From the NCBI RefSeq assembly GCF_023016525.1, contig NZ_JALKCG010000001.1, positions 310,001 through 374,000 of the forward strand: a stretch of DNA of 64,000 nucleotides. The letters run 5' to 3'. The notes under the pieces are model-generated. The model was not told the DNA's origin and searched no databases. It saw only the letters and a list, made by a program, of their open reading frames with translations. The position numbers and the translations under genes were made by a program. Positions 8,632 through 21,536 of this stretch are shown piece by piece; within the stretch, counting starts at the first letter, position 1, and each line of letters opens with the position of its first letter. This DNA is from Ancylobacter koreensis (GTDB lineage: Bacteria > Pseudomonadota > Alphaproteobacteria > Rhizobiales > Xanthobacteraceae).

Positions 8632-9518
8632 ACATGGCCCTGCCCAATGCCGCCTTCGTGCCGGACCTGCCGCTCGACGGCGGGACGGTGCCGGCGATGG
8701 AAGGAACGGTCCGCCTCGGCATGCCGCAGCTCGCGCTCGGCGGCCTGTCGGAAAGCTGGCTGCTGAAGGAGCTCGGCGACCGCCACTGGATGCTGCTGGC
8801 CCGCATGGCAGGGCGCGACGTGCCCGATTTTCGCGATGCCGACGGCGCCCCGGTCTATGCCGCCTTCTCCGCACTCGCGGTGAAGGACGCCGATTTCGCC
8901 GCGCCCGGCGAGAACGACCGGCTCACCATCCGCTCCGACATCGCCCGCGTCTCGCGCACGCAATGCGCCAGCCGCCACGCCTTGAGCCTCGCCGGCCGCC
9001 CGGTGGGACAGGTCGAACTGGTCTCCGCCTTCGTGCGCCGCGCCACCGGCGGGGGCAACCACACAGTGGCGCGCGTCGCGCTGGAAGGCTTCCCCCCGCC
9101 CCCCGCGCCCGTGCCCGACGGGCTGGCGGGCCGGGCGGCAGCGCTGCGGGCCGGCCGGCTCGCCGTGCCGCCCGGCTTCGCGTTCGACAGCGCGGCGCAA
9201 GGGGGCAGCTTCGAGATCGACCCCTGCCCGGTGCAGGATTTCAACGGCGCCGGCTTTCTCTATTTCGCCAGCTTCGTCGCCTTCGTGGACCGCGCCGAAT
9301 GGCACTTCGACGGACGGCGCGCGCCACGCGCGACAACGCTGCGTCGCGAGGTGTTCTTCTCCGGCAACATCGACCCCGGCGAGCGGCTGCGCGTGCGCTG
9401 GCTGGCGGCGCGGCGCGCGGAGGGGCGCGCGGAGGGGCGTCTTGCCCATCATTGCCGGCTGGAGCGCGCGGGCGACGGCGCCCGCCTCGCCGATGCCTTC
9501 ACGCTGCGGGCGGTGTAG
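8628..9518 (+). CDS. Pnap_2097/LnmK-like hot-dog family protein, last gene of Nit1C operon
   Basis: 296-residue protein resembling the Pnap_2097 biosynthesis-cluster family, which is related to LnmK acyltransferase/decarboxylase and has a double hot-dog fold. Diagnostic stretches are EIDPCPVQDFNGAGFLYF and VAFVDRAEWHF in the second half, and LGMPQLALGGLSESWLLKELG near the start. The start overlaps the flavoprotein stop (ATGA), so it belongs to the operon although it is not one of the seven core Nit1C genes. It suggests an acyl-CoA or acyl-carrier step. Near the C-terminus RRAEGRAEGR is a short in-frame duplication. Function is inferred from family only. Confidence 0.7.
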   Translation: MNMALPNAAFVPDLPLDGGTVPAMEGTVRLGMPQLALGGLSESWLLKELGDRHWMLLARMAGRDVPDFRDADGAPVYAAFSALAVKDADFAAPGENDRLTIRSDIARVSRTQCASRHALSLAGRPVGQVELVSAFVRRATGGGNHTVARVALEGFPPPPAPVPDGLAGRAAALRAGRLAVPPGFAFDSAAQGGSFEIDPCPVQDFNGAGFLYFASFVAFVDRAEWHFDGRRAPRATTLRREVFFSGNIDPGERLRVRWLAARRAEGRAEGRLAHHCRLERAGDGARLADAFTLRAV

Positions 9519-9557
9519 CGGCGCGGCAGCGAGAACGCCCGGCTATCGCCCGTGTCA

Positions 9558-11411
<1,854 letters not shown>

Positions 11412-11594
11412 GGCTCCCTCACTAACACGCTGGCGATAAAAGGAGAAAACCGCTGATCGCGCGATCCTCGGCGCGTGGGGGGTGACGCCGGCGGCGGAAC
11501 CGGGTTTTGAGGAGGGTTTTCGAGGGGCCGCAACGGTTTGCGGGCTGCGCGAACCGCCTGGGGCCGGCATGTGCGCTCGAGGTTCGCGCAGGGC
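11412..11594 (-). promoter_or_regulatory. CRISPR leader between cas2 and the array
   Basis: This 183-bp non-coding stretch separates cas2 from the first repeat and should act as leader and array promoter, reading on the minus strand. An A/T-rich block (AAAAGGAGAAAA on the plus strand at 11439-11450) lies about 28-40 bp from the first repeat. Close to cas2 is a perfect 11-bp inverted repeat (11545-11555 and 11581-11591). Confidence 0.7.
11545..11591. terminator. 11-bp inverted repeat just after cas2
   Basis: CTGCGCGAACC (11545-11555) pairs perfectly with GGTTCGCGCAG (11581-11591) across a 25-base loop. It begins three bases after the cas2 stop codon. It could end the cas transcript before the array, or be a structured leader element. 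There is no T-tract, so intrinsic termination is uncertain. Confidence 0.4.
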
Positions 11595-11885
11595 TCAGAA
11601 CAGCAGCGGCCCGTCGAGATCGAGGGTCCGCTTGGCCCCGACATGCTCGACGCGGCGCCTGCCGTCCGCGCCGAGCCGATAGAAGCGCAGGCTGTCGGTC
11701 GTCTCCTCGATCTCGGCGATGAGCCGCGCCCGCAGCGCCACCCATTGCGACGGGTCGACCTCGCATTCGAACACCGAACTCTGCACACGCTGGCCATAGT
11801 CGAGGCAGGCCCGCGCGACACGGCGGAGCCGGCGGCGGCCGGCAGCCGTCTCGGTCCGCACATCATAGGCGACCAGCATCAGCAT
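11595..11885 (-). CDS. cas2: CRISPR-associated endonuclease Cas2 (type I-C)
   Basis: 96-residue ferredoxin-fold protein that forms the Cas1-Cas2 integration complex. The N-terminus MLMLVAYDVRTETAAGRRRL shows the beta1 strand with the conserved Asp8 after VAYDV, typical of Cas2. VQSSVFECEVDPSQW follows at residues about 34-48. It lies three bases after cas1 and is the last gene of the cas operon, next to the leader. It looks intact, but adaptation would also need functional Cas1, which is frameshifted here. Confidence 0.95.
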   Translation of the reverse strand: MLMLVAYDVRTETAAGRRRLRRVARACLDYGQRVQSSVFECEVDPSQWVALRARLIAEIEETTDSLRFYRLGADGRRRVEHVGAKRTLDLDGPLLF

Positions 11886-11888
11886 GCA

Positions 11889-12928
11889 TCATTTCCACAC
11901 AAAGCCGGGATAGCCGTCGAGATCGCCGCGCAGATGGCGGGCCAGAAGCTGCGCCTGGGCGTGGGCCACAAGGCCGAGCGGCATCGTCTCGCCGAGGAAG
12001 GGGTGGGTAAGTTCGTCGCGCTTGCGCTCCTGCCAGGCGACGAGAACCTGCTTGCGGGCGGCGTCGGTCAGCCGGACCCCGCCCGCGTCCTCGACGATGA
12101 AATCGCCCGGCGCGAGCTGCCGGCGATTGATGAGGCTCAGCGCCAGCCGGTCCGCGAGGACGGAGCGCAGTTCCTCCATCAGGTCCAGCGCGAGGCTGGC
12201 GCGGCCCGGCCGGTCGGCGTGGAGGAAGCCGACCTGCGGGTCGAGGCCGTGCGCCTCCAGAGCGGAGCGGCAGTCATGCCCCAGCAGCGCGTAGAAGAAC
12301 GACAGCAGCGCGTTCACCCGGTCCAGCGGCGGGCGGCGCGAGCGGCCGCCGAAGACGAAGGCGGGATCACCGGACCGCAGGAGATGGTTGAAGCAACCGA
12401 AATAGGCCTGCGCCGCCTCCCCCTCCAGCCCGCGCAGAAGCTCGACGCCCGGCGCGCCGAGGGTGCGGCGGGCGACATCGGTGAGGCGCCGTTCGGCGGC
12501 CTCCAGCGCCTCCCGGCCGGCGGCCGGCAGGGTGCGCCATGGTCGCGCAGCGCCCGGCGGATGACGGTGCGCTGGTTCGCGGCCTTGGCGGCGACGATGC
12601 CGCGCACGATGGGGACGCCGCGTGCGGGATCGTCGACGGCGCGAAACTTTGCGCGGCGCAGCAGGACATTGCCGGTGCGCGGCCCCTCGACGCGGGCGAG
12701 GAAACGTCCGTTGGGGTCGAGATGCGACAGCGTGATTCCGGCTTCCGCGCAGGCGGCGAGCAGCGCCGGCGAGGCACCCGGCCGGCCGAAGCTGACCACG
12801 CCCTCCAGCATGTGCAGCGGCGCGCGTCCGCGCTCCGTGCCGTCGACCTCGACGACCAGATTGGCGCCGTCCTTGCGCAGCCAGGCGTCTTCGCTGGTGA
12901 CGTAGATGGTGTTGAGCATGCGCCGCAT
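11889..12928 (-). pseudogene. cas1: cas1 interrupted by a one-base frameshift
   Basis: The integrase of CRISPR adaptation, split over two frames. The N-terminal part (12928 down to about 12534) reads MRRMLNTIYVTSEDAWLRKD through VIRRALRDHG, then turns into nonsense rich in Arg/Pro that stops at 12314. The C-terminal part continues in the neighbouring frame from about 12533 (TLPAAGREALEAAERRL) to 11889 and holds the catalytic region: Glu in RGLEGEAAQAYFG, then His and Asp/Glu in VGFLHADRPGRASLALDLMEEL. Inserting one base next to 12534 (making Gly-Ala-Thr-Leu) restores about 345 aa, the normal Cas1 length. This is a real inactivating deletion or a sequencing error; no slippery heptamer for programmed frameshifting is visible. 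Confidence 0.88.
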
Positions 12929-12935
12929 GGCCGCC

Positions 12936-13589
12936 TCACGATCCGATCTGCGCGGCGAGCCAGCGCGCCACCGAAGGCGGCCTTTCCAGCCGGGCCGGCT
13001 GGCACAGGGCTTCGAGCGAGCAGCGCCGGCAGGCCGGCATATGGACCGGCGGCGGCGTCACCTGGGCACCGATCATCGTGCGCGCGGCGGCAGCGGTCTG
13101 GAGCGTGAGCGACCGAAGCGCATCGTCGAAGAGCACCGGGAGGCGGCGGCGGGTTTCACCATAGAAGAGGGCGCCCTCCGTGACCGGCACGCCGAACGCC
13201 TCTTCAAGGCACATCGCCTGCGCGCAGAGCTGCACCTCGTCGGCGCGGTGCGCCTTGGGCTTGCCGCGCTTGTATTCGACCGGGAAGGGAATGCCGGGTT
13301 CGCCGCGCCGGCCGCCGTGGAATTCCACCACATCCGCCTTTCCGGTCACGCCGAGCGCCACGGAGCGCAGCGCCACGCCGCGTGCGGTGCGCACGCCCGG
13401 CCGGGCCTCGGCCCGACCGGAATCGGCCTTCTCGTGCAGCAGCCGGCCTTCGGCCGTGGCGACATCCTCAGCCCAGAGCTGCTCGACATGGATCAGCGCA
13501 CATTGGCGCGGGCAGAACAGATAGTGCTGCAGCGCCGAAAGCGGGATCAGCGCCTCCTCCGTCTCGCGGTCGATCGGGGAGGCGGTCAT
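12936..13589 (-). CDS. cas4: CRISPR-associated exonuclease Cas4 (type I-C)
   Basis: 217-residue RecB-like nuclease that trims and orients prespacers by their PAM. The four iron-sulfur ligands are Cys26 and Cys30 in LFCPRQC plus C-terminal cysteines in PACRRCSLEALC, one more Cys than needed. The nuclease core shows VTGKADVVEFHGG, FPVEYKRGK (the Glu-x-Lys catalytic pair) and QLCAQAMCLEE, the QxxxY-like region. It sits seven bases before cas1 and nine bases after cas7. Sequence appears intact. Confidence 0.94.
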   Translation of the reverse strand: MTASPIDRETEEALIPLSALQHYLFCPRQCALIHVEQLWAEDVATAEGRLLHEKADSGRAEARPGVRTARGVALRSVALGVTGKADVVEFHGGRRGEPGIPFPVEYKRGKPKAHRADEVQLCAQAMCLEEAFGVPVTEGALFYGETRRRLPVLFDDALRSLTLQTAAAARTMIGAQVTPPPVHMPACRRCSLEALCQPARLERPPSVARWLAAQIGS

Positions 13590-13598
13590 GGCGCGGTC

Positions 13599-14529
13599 CT
13601 ACCGCTCGATGATCTCGATGCCTTCGGGCAGGCCGTCCCGGTCGATGGTGATCGCGTAGTCCTCGAAGCTGCGGGCCGGCGGGGCGTTGTCGAGCCTCTC
13701 GTCGCCGGGCTTGTGCTGTTCTCCCCGGAACACCCGCCACGTCTTCACGCGATCGAACAGCTCGTTCGCCTTCGCGTTGCCCAGCGCCGACGCATGGCGG
13801 AAGACGATCAGCTTGCGCGTCGCCATCTCGCCGCGCGCGGCGGAGCGATCATGCTCGAACATGTTGGCGAGCGCTTCGAACAGGAGTTCGAGATCGGCGT
13901 CGGAGAAGCCGGTCCCCTTGGTCGGGTGCGAGGCGAGCGGCGCCGAGACATAGCCATGCGCGCGGTAGAGCCCGTAGGGCACGATGTGCTTGCGGCCCAT
14001 GGTGCGCCCGCCCTTGGCGTCGGCATCGGCCTCCGTGGTCGCGGCGAGGCGGGTGATGGAGATTTCCAGCGGCAGGATCGGCTCGACCGAGCGGGCGAAA
14101 TTGATCTGCACCGGGCCGCGCACCTGCCCGGCATTGACGCCGGTGGTCATCACCGCGCCGAAGCTGCGGATGTCCCAGAAATTGGCGCACATCCAGGCGG
14201 TGAGTTCGCGGGACTTCGCCTCGTCCTTCGGCCCCTTCTTGAGTTCGTCCGCCTTGGTGACGTCCGGCAGCACCGCCGCCCAGGCGCGCTTGTGCTCGTT
14301 GTTGAGCGTGGCGCCGTCGCGCATGTAGATCTCGTGGCCGGGCGCGTCGGGGCGGGCCAGCGCGACGTAATTGCGGATCTTGCGCTTCAGCGCGACGTCG
14401 GAGACGAGCCCCTGATTGGTCTCGGGATCGAGGCGCGGCATGTTGCCGGCATCGGGGTCGCCATTCGGGTTGCCGTTGACGACGTCAAAATACAGGACGA
14501 ATTCGTGCCGGCGCGTGAGGGCGTTCGAT

Positions 14530-14540
<11 letters not shown>
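13599..14540 (-). CDS. cas7: Cas7 (Csd2), type I-C Cascade backbone
   Basis: 313-residue RNA-binding subunit that polymerises along the crRNA. The N-terminus RRHEFVLYFDVVNGNPNGDP is characteristic of Csd2/Cas7c, followed by SDVALKRKIRNYV and the Gly-rich GRTMGRKHIVPYGLYRAHGY. Start 14540 is chosen at MTSESNALTRRHEF; the open frame runs further upstream, but that part lies antisense-like inside cas8c. The start overlaps the cas8c stop by 11 bp, typical of coupled Cascade genes. Confidence 0.95.
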
Positions 14541-17181
<2,641 letters not shown>

Positions 17182-19512
17182 TCAGATGTCGTTCAGCGTG
17201 ACATCCCGATACATCATATTGGCGAGGTCCACCCCCGTCTCCGGCCGGTAATGCGCATCATCGGCAAAGCGCAGCATCGCCTCGCCGAGCGAGCGGTGCA
17301 CCGGCGTCAGCACGCCGCGCAGCAGCCATTCGTCGCGCGCCTTCTTCGGGATCGGCACCACATATTGCTGCAGGCGCCGCAGGTCGGCGGTGCGCGGCAG
17401 TTCCGCCGCCGCAATGCGCGCCAGCAGGCTTCTCGCATCGTCATCCTGCGGATCGGCCTTCCACGGCACCACCACCGGTTCCATCGCCTCCTCGTCGATC
17501 ATGCGGAACGCTTCGGCGATGGAGCGGAAGGGAGAATCCAGGCCGCTGGCCGCGTCGCCGATGGCGGGAAGAATGCCGGGATAGGCCTCCACCTTCGCGG
17601 CGTCGAACGCCTTTGCAGCCTCGCCCTTCTGCCAGTACAGCTCGGCGAAATACTGCTTCACCGCATCGAGGCCGAGCGGGTCGGCGTGCTTGTCGAACAC
17701 CGGCTGCGCCGCCTGCCAGCGCAGCCGGATGTCATGCTGCAGATGGCCCTCCGCCGGTTCGAACACCACGACGCGCCCCAGGCCGGGCGTGCCGGCGGCG
17801 TCCTTCAACTCGCCCTCGCGATTGCAGCGTCCGGCGGCCTGCGCGATGGCGTCGATTCCCGCTGCGGCACGCCACACCTCGGGAAAGCTGATGTCGACCC
17901 CCGCCTCGATCAGCGAGGTCGCGACCAGCCGCACGGGCTCGCGCGCCTTCAGCTTCGCCCGCAGATCGGCCAGCACCCGCCGGCGATGGCGGGCGCACAT
18001 CAGCGTGGAAAGATGCACCGCGCCGGGCAGCGCGCGGATGGCGTCGAACAGCGCCCGCGCGTGCCCGCGCGTATTGACGATGCACAGCATCTGCGGCTGC
18101 TCGGCGAAGCGCGCGGCGATGGTCGCGTCCGGGACGGGGTCCGTCCGCCTTTCGACCGCCACGCGCCGCAGCCGGGCATAGAGTCCGGCCGGGTCGGGCG
18201 CCAGTTCGCGCGCTTCCGGCAGATCGAGCCCGAGGGGCACGCGCTTGGCGTCGAGCAGAGCGCCGTCGATCCTGCGCAACGCGGGCTGCGTTGCGGTGCA
18301 GAGGATCACGCTGGTGCGATAGTTCAGCGCCAGTTGCTCGATCGCCGCGAGGCTCGGCAGCAGCAACGGCAGGGGCAGGGTCTGCACCTCGTCCAGCACC
18401 ACCACGCTGCCGGCGATGTTGTGCAGCTTGCGGCAGCGCGAGGTGCGGTTCGCGAACAGACTCTCGAAGAACTGCACCGCCGTGGTGACCACGATCGGCA
18501 CGTCCCAGTTCTCCGCCGCCCGCTGCAGCTTGGCGAGTGCGTCGGGCGCTTCGTCGTCCGCCGCACGCCGCCCCCGCGCCGCCTCCCAGTCGAAGCTGGC
18601 GTGGTGTTCGAGGACGTCGTCCTGCGCACCGAGCGCCTCGCGGAACACCTGCGCGGACTGCTCGATGATCGATGTGTAGGGGATCACGAGAATGACCCGG
18701 CGCAGCCCGTGGCGGACCGCGTGCTCCAGCGCGAAGGAGAGCGAGGCGAGCGTCTTGCCGCCGCCGGTCGGCACGGTCAGGCTGAACAGGCCGGGCGGCA
18801 GCGCGGCCTTGGCCATGGCGTGGTCGAGAATGCCGGCACGCAGCGCGTTTAGCGGCGTGGACGGCGCGCTGGCGCGCTTCTCCGCCATGAAGGCGGCGAG
18901 CCGGTCGCGCAGCACGACGAGATCGGTGTGGTTGCCCCGCTCGATCCTCTCGCCCGTCGCTCGCGCATAAAAGCCTTCCGTCGCGATGAAGTCGGCATCG
19001 ACGAGGCAGGAGAACAGCATCCGCAGCAGGAAGGCCCAGGCGAACCCCTTCGGCCCTCCCGCCGGCGGCGGCGCGCGCGGCGTCAGCGCTGCGGCGTCCG
19101 GCAGGGCCCCGGCATGATGCTGCCAGTCCGCCGGCACCAGATGATGAGCCGCCTCCATGCGGCGGTTCAGATCACTTCCGTCGGCGAGGCCCGCATGGTG
19201 GGCGGCGATGATGGCGGCGAGGAGCGTGCCGAGCGCCCGGCCGGGGCCCTTGCCATAATGGTCGAGCGCGATGCGTGCCCCGGCGGAGGAATGGTCGCCG
19301 CCGGAGAAGCGCTCGCCGGCGATATAGGCCTGGAACTCCGGCGACGCCTTGCCGATGTCGTGCAGGGTCGCGGCGAGTCGCAGGACCTCCGCCCATCCCA
19401 ACGGCTCGGCGAAGCTGGCGGCCAGCGCGCCGACAGCCGCGCTGTGCTCGGCAAGCGTCTCCCACTCGTCGCGCGGGCGACCGGCAAGCGAGTGTGCGTG
19501 GACGGCGGCCAT
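17182..19512 (-). CDS. cas3: Cas3 HD nuclease-helicase (type I-C)
   Basis: 776-residue effector that degrades target DNA after Cascade binding. The N-terminal HD domain shows LAEHSAAVGALA and ATLHDIGKASPEFQ (His-Asp). The SF2 helicase has Walker A VPTGGGKTLASL, Walker B VVLDEVQTLPL, a motif III-like CTATQPAL, and motif VI QAAGRCNREGE. Start 19512 (MAAVHAHSLAGRP) places the HD domain at the correct distance; upstream in-frame sequence has no helicase or HD character. First gene of the cas operon. No frameshift or missing motif was noticed. Confidence 0.95.
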   Translation of the reverse strand: MAAVHAHSLAGRPRDEWETLAEHSAAVGALAASFAEPLGWAEVLRLAATLHDIGKASPEFQAYIAGERFSGGDHSSAGARIALDHYGKGPGRALGTLLAAIIAAHHAGLADGSDLNRRMEAAHHLVPADWQHHAGALPDAAALTPRAPPPAGGPKGFAWAFLLRMLFSCLVDADFIATEGFYARATGERIERGNHTDLVVLRDRLAAFMAEKRASAPSTPLNALRAGILDHAMAKAALPPGLFSLTVPTGGGKTLASLSFALEHAVRHGLRRVILVIPYTSIIEQSAQVFREALGAQDDVLEHHASFDWEAARGRRAADDEAPDALAKLQRAAENWDVPIVVTTAVQFFESLFANRTSRCRKLHNIAGSVVVLDEVQTLPLPLLLPSLAAIEQLALNYRTSVILCTATQPALRRIDGALLDAKRVPLGLDLPEARELAPDPAGLYARLRRVAVERRTDPVPDATIAARFAEQPQMLCIVNTRGHARALFDAIRALPGAVHLSTLMCARHRRRVLADLRAKLKAREPVRLVATSLIEAGVDISFPEVWRAAAGIDAIAQAAGRCNREGELKDAAGTPGLGRVVVFEPAEGHLQHDIRLRWQAAQPVFDKHADPLGLDAVKQYFAELYWQKGEAAKAFDAAKVEAYPGILPAIGDAASGLDSPFRSIAEAFRMIDEEAMEPVVVPWKADPQDDDARSLLARIAAAELPRTADLRRLQQYVVPIPKKARDEWLLRGVLTPVHRSLGEAMLRFADDAHYRPETGVDLANMMYRDVTLNDI

Positions 19513-19649
19513 GCGCGGGACCCCCTGATGAAGCTCTCGACGGGCGCAGAGCCGACGCCGAGATGCTACCGCAAGGTGTACCGCATCGCCAGCGCCCGCC
19601 GGCCCTTCGGCGCGGGGATGAGGCCTTGCCGGCCCCGGAGACGGGCCGT
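19513..19649 (-). promoter_or_regulatory. Upstream region of the cas operon
   Basis: 137-bp gap between the LysR gene and cas3, the likely cas promoter region. It contains a perfect 7-bp direct repeat, TACCGCA at 19567-19573 and 19579-19585 (12-bp period, TGCGGTA on the coding strand), 55-74 bp upstream of the cas3 start. No clear -35/-10 pair stands out. Confidence 0.4.
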
Positions 19650-20609
19650 CTACCGCAGGCGCCGCGCCTTCCACTCGTCGGTGGCGGCCAGCGACAGCAG
19701 GGTCTCCACCGCCGCCTCGGCCACCGCGATGGTGGCGCGGGAGGACGGCCGGTTGAGCGGCGTCGCCAGATAGACCGTCCGCCGGAATCCGGGGTCGACG
19801 ATGCGGAAAGTATGGACCGGCGACTGACCGGCGAGGCTTGAGATCGAGCCGGGGTGACGCGCCGCCAGCGAGCAGATGGTGGCGCCGTGGCCGCGCCGCA
19901 CCAGCTCGAAGATCTGCGGCGAGGCATCGACCTCTATGGCGATGTTGAGCGGGATGGCGTGGCGCCGCGCCGTCGCCTCCACCAGCACGCGCAGCCCGTG
20001 CTCGGGGCCGGGCATCACCAGCTTCAGCCGCTGCACGTCGCGCATGCGGATCTCGTCGCGCTCGTTCAGATAGGGCGCCACCACGGTCCGGTCATAGGTC
20101 GCGATGTAAAGCTCCTCCTCGGCGATGGGCCGCAGCGAGGCGGAACGGTCGGTGGCGGCGCCGCCGCCGAACACCACGGCCGCGTCCAGCGTGCCCTCGC
20201 GCAGCCAGCTCGCAATGTAGCCGGACATGCTCTCCACCACGCGCAGGCGCACCTGCGGGAAGCGGGCGAGACAGGTCTCGACCAGCTGGGCCGTCAGCAG
20301 GCCGACCAGCGAGCCGGGCACGCCGAAGCGCACCGTGCCGACCGGCGGCTTCTCGCGGCTCAGCATGCTCGCCTTGGCGTCCTCGGCCTGCTTGAGGATG
20401 GCATAGGCGTGGGAGAGGAACTCGCGCCCCTGCTCGGTGAGGATGAGCCCGCGCGCCCAGCGCTCGAACAGCGCGGTGCCGAGCTCGTCCTCAAGGTCCT
20501 TCAGCCGCGCGCTGAGCGAGGGCGGGCTGCTGTGCAGCACCTTCGCGGCGGCGGCCAGCGAGCCGGTCTCGGCAATCGCCACGAAGGCCCGCAGATCGCG
20601 AAGGTCCAT
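19650..20609 (-). CDS. LysR family transcriptional regulator
   Basis: 319-residue LysR-type regulator. The winged HTH is at the N-terminus (MDLRDLRAFVAIAETGSLAA, then SPPSLSARLKDLEDELGTALFER). The remainder is the two-lobed effector-binding domain with VGTVRFGVPGSLVGLLTAQL. It lies 21 bp after the CitE-like gene on the same strand, so it may be the last gene of the catabolic operon, not divergent from it as is usual. It probably senses the acid or its CoA derivative. It could also influence the downstream cas operon by read-through. Confidence 0.92.
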   Translation of the reverse strand: MDLRDLRAFVAIAETGSLAAAAKVLHSSPPSLSARLKDLEDELGTALFERWARGLILTEQGREFLSHAYAILKQAEDAKASMLSREKPPVGTVRFGVPGSLVGLLTAQLVETCLARFPQVRLRVVESMSGYIASWLREGTLDAAVVFGGGAATDRSASLRPIAEEELYIATYDRTVVAPYLNERDEIRMRDVQRLKLVMPGPEHGLRVLVEATARRHAIPLNIAIEVDASPQIFELVRRGHGATICSLAARHPGSISSLAGQSPVHTFRIVDPGFRRTVYLATPLNRPSSRATIAVAEAAVETLLSLAATDEWKARRLR

Positions 20610-20630
20610 CTCGCCCCAGCCCGTGTCGCG

Positions 20631-21536
20631 CTAGGCGACGCGCGCCCGCTGGGCCCTCATATCGGCCAGCTTGGCGGCGCGGGCAAGGATGGCGCGCGCC
20701 CGGTCGGCCACCGGCAGGTCGACCATGGCGCCGCGATAGGTGACGGCGCCGAGGCCCTGCGCCAGCGCCTGCTCGAACGCGCCGAGCGCGCCCTGCGCCC
20801 AGTCGATCTCGCCGGGCGAGGGGGCGAACACCTCGTTGAGGATCGGCACCTGGCTGGGATGGATGCAGAAGCCGCCGGTGAAGCCCATCTCGCGCGCCTG
20901 CTCGATGGTGCGGCGGAACTTCGCCTCGTCGGCATAGTCGGCCACCGTGCCCACAAAGCCGATCGGCTGGATGCCGGCGCTGCGGGCGGCGACGACCGCC
21001 TGCGCGTTGTGGATGTAGAGCGTGTCATAGGTCGGCGAGGCGCCGAGCGAGACCGCAAGATCCTCCGCCCCGACGATCATGCCGGCGACGCGCGGATGGG
21101 CGGCGGCGATGGCGGGCATGTTGAGCAGGCCCTCGGCGGTTTCGATCATCACCACGAAGCGCGTATGGCCGAGCTCCATGCCGCGCTCGCGCTCCAGCTC
21201 GTCGACGATCTCGGCGATGGCGCGCACATGCGAGGCGTCGGGCACCTTGGGCAGGGTCAGGCAGCACACCTGCGGGCAGACTGACGCCTCGATATCGGCC
21301 GTCGCCTGCCGCCAGGGCCGGTTGATGCGCACCACCACGTCGAGCCCCTGCGCCGCGAGCCGGGCGGCGGCGGAAGCGACCGCGCGGCGCGCCTCGTCCT
21401 TCTGGCCGGGCGGGATGGCGTCCTCCAGATCGAGCTGGATGCAGTCGGCATCGCGCTCGGCGGCGCGGGCGAGGAAGCGCTCGTTGAGCACGGGAATGAA
21501 CAGCATGGAACGCCATGCCGGAGTGGGACGGGTCAT
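20631..21536 (-). CDS. CitE-like CoA ester lyase (HpcH/HpaI aldolase family)
   Basis: 301-residue TIM-barrel lyase that cleaves a 3-hydroxyacyl-CoA such as malyl-, citramalyl- or a related CoA thioester. Family traits: MLFIPVLNERFLARAAERDA, QLDLEDAIPPGQKDEAR (metal-binding acidic residues), VVVRINRPW, VVMIETAEGLLNMPAI, and GGFCIHPSQVPILNEVF. It overlaps the CoA-transferase stop as ATGA. Pairing with a CoA-transferase suggests an acid is first activated and then cleaved to two smaller CoA/oxoacid products. Substrate not determinable by eye. Confidence 0.88.
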   Translation of the reverse strand: MTRPTPAWRSMLFIPVLNERFLARAAERDADCIQLDLEDAIPPGQKDEARRAVASAAARLAAQGLDVVVRINRPWRQATADIEASVCPQVCCLTLPKVPDASHVRAIAEIVDELERERGMELGHTRFVVMIETAEGLLNMPAIAAAHPRVAGMIVGAEDLAVSLGASPTYDTLYIHNAQAVVAARSAGIQPIGFVGTVADYADEAKFRRTIEQAREMGFTGGFCIHPSQVPILNEVFAPSPGEIDWAQGALGAFEQALAQGLGAVTYRGAMVDLPVADRARAILARAAKLADMRAQRARVA

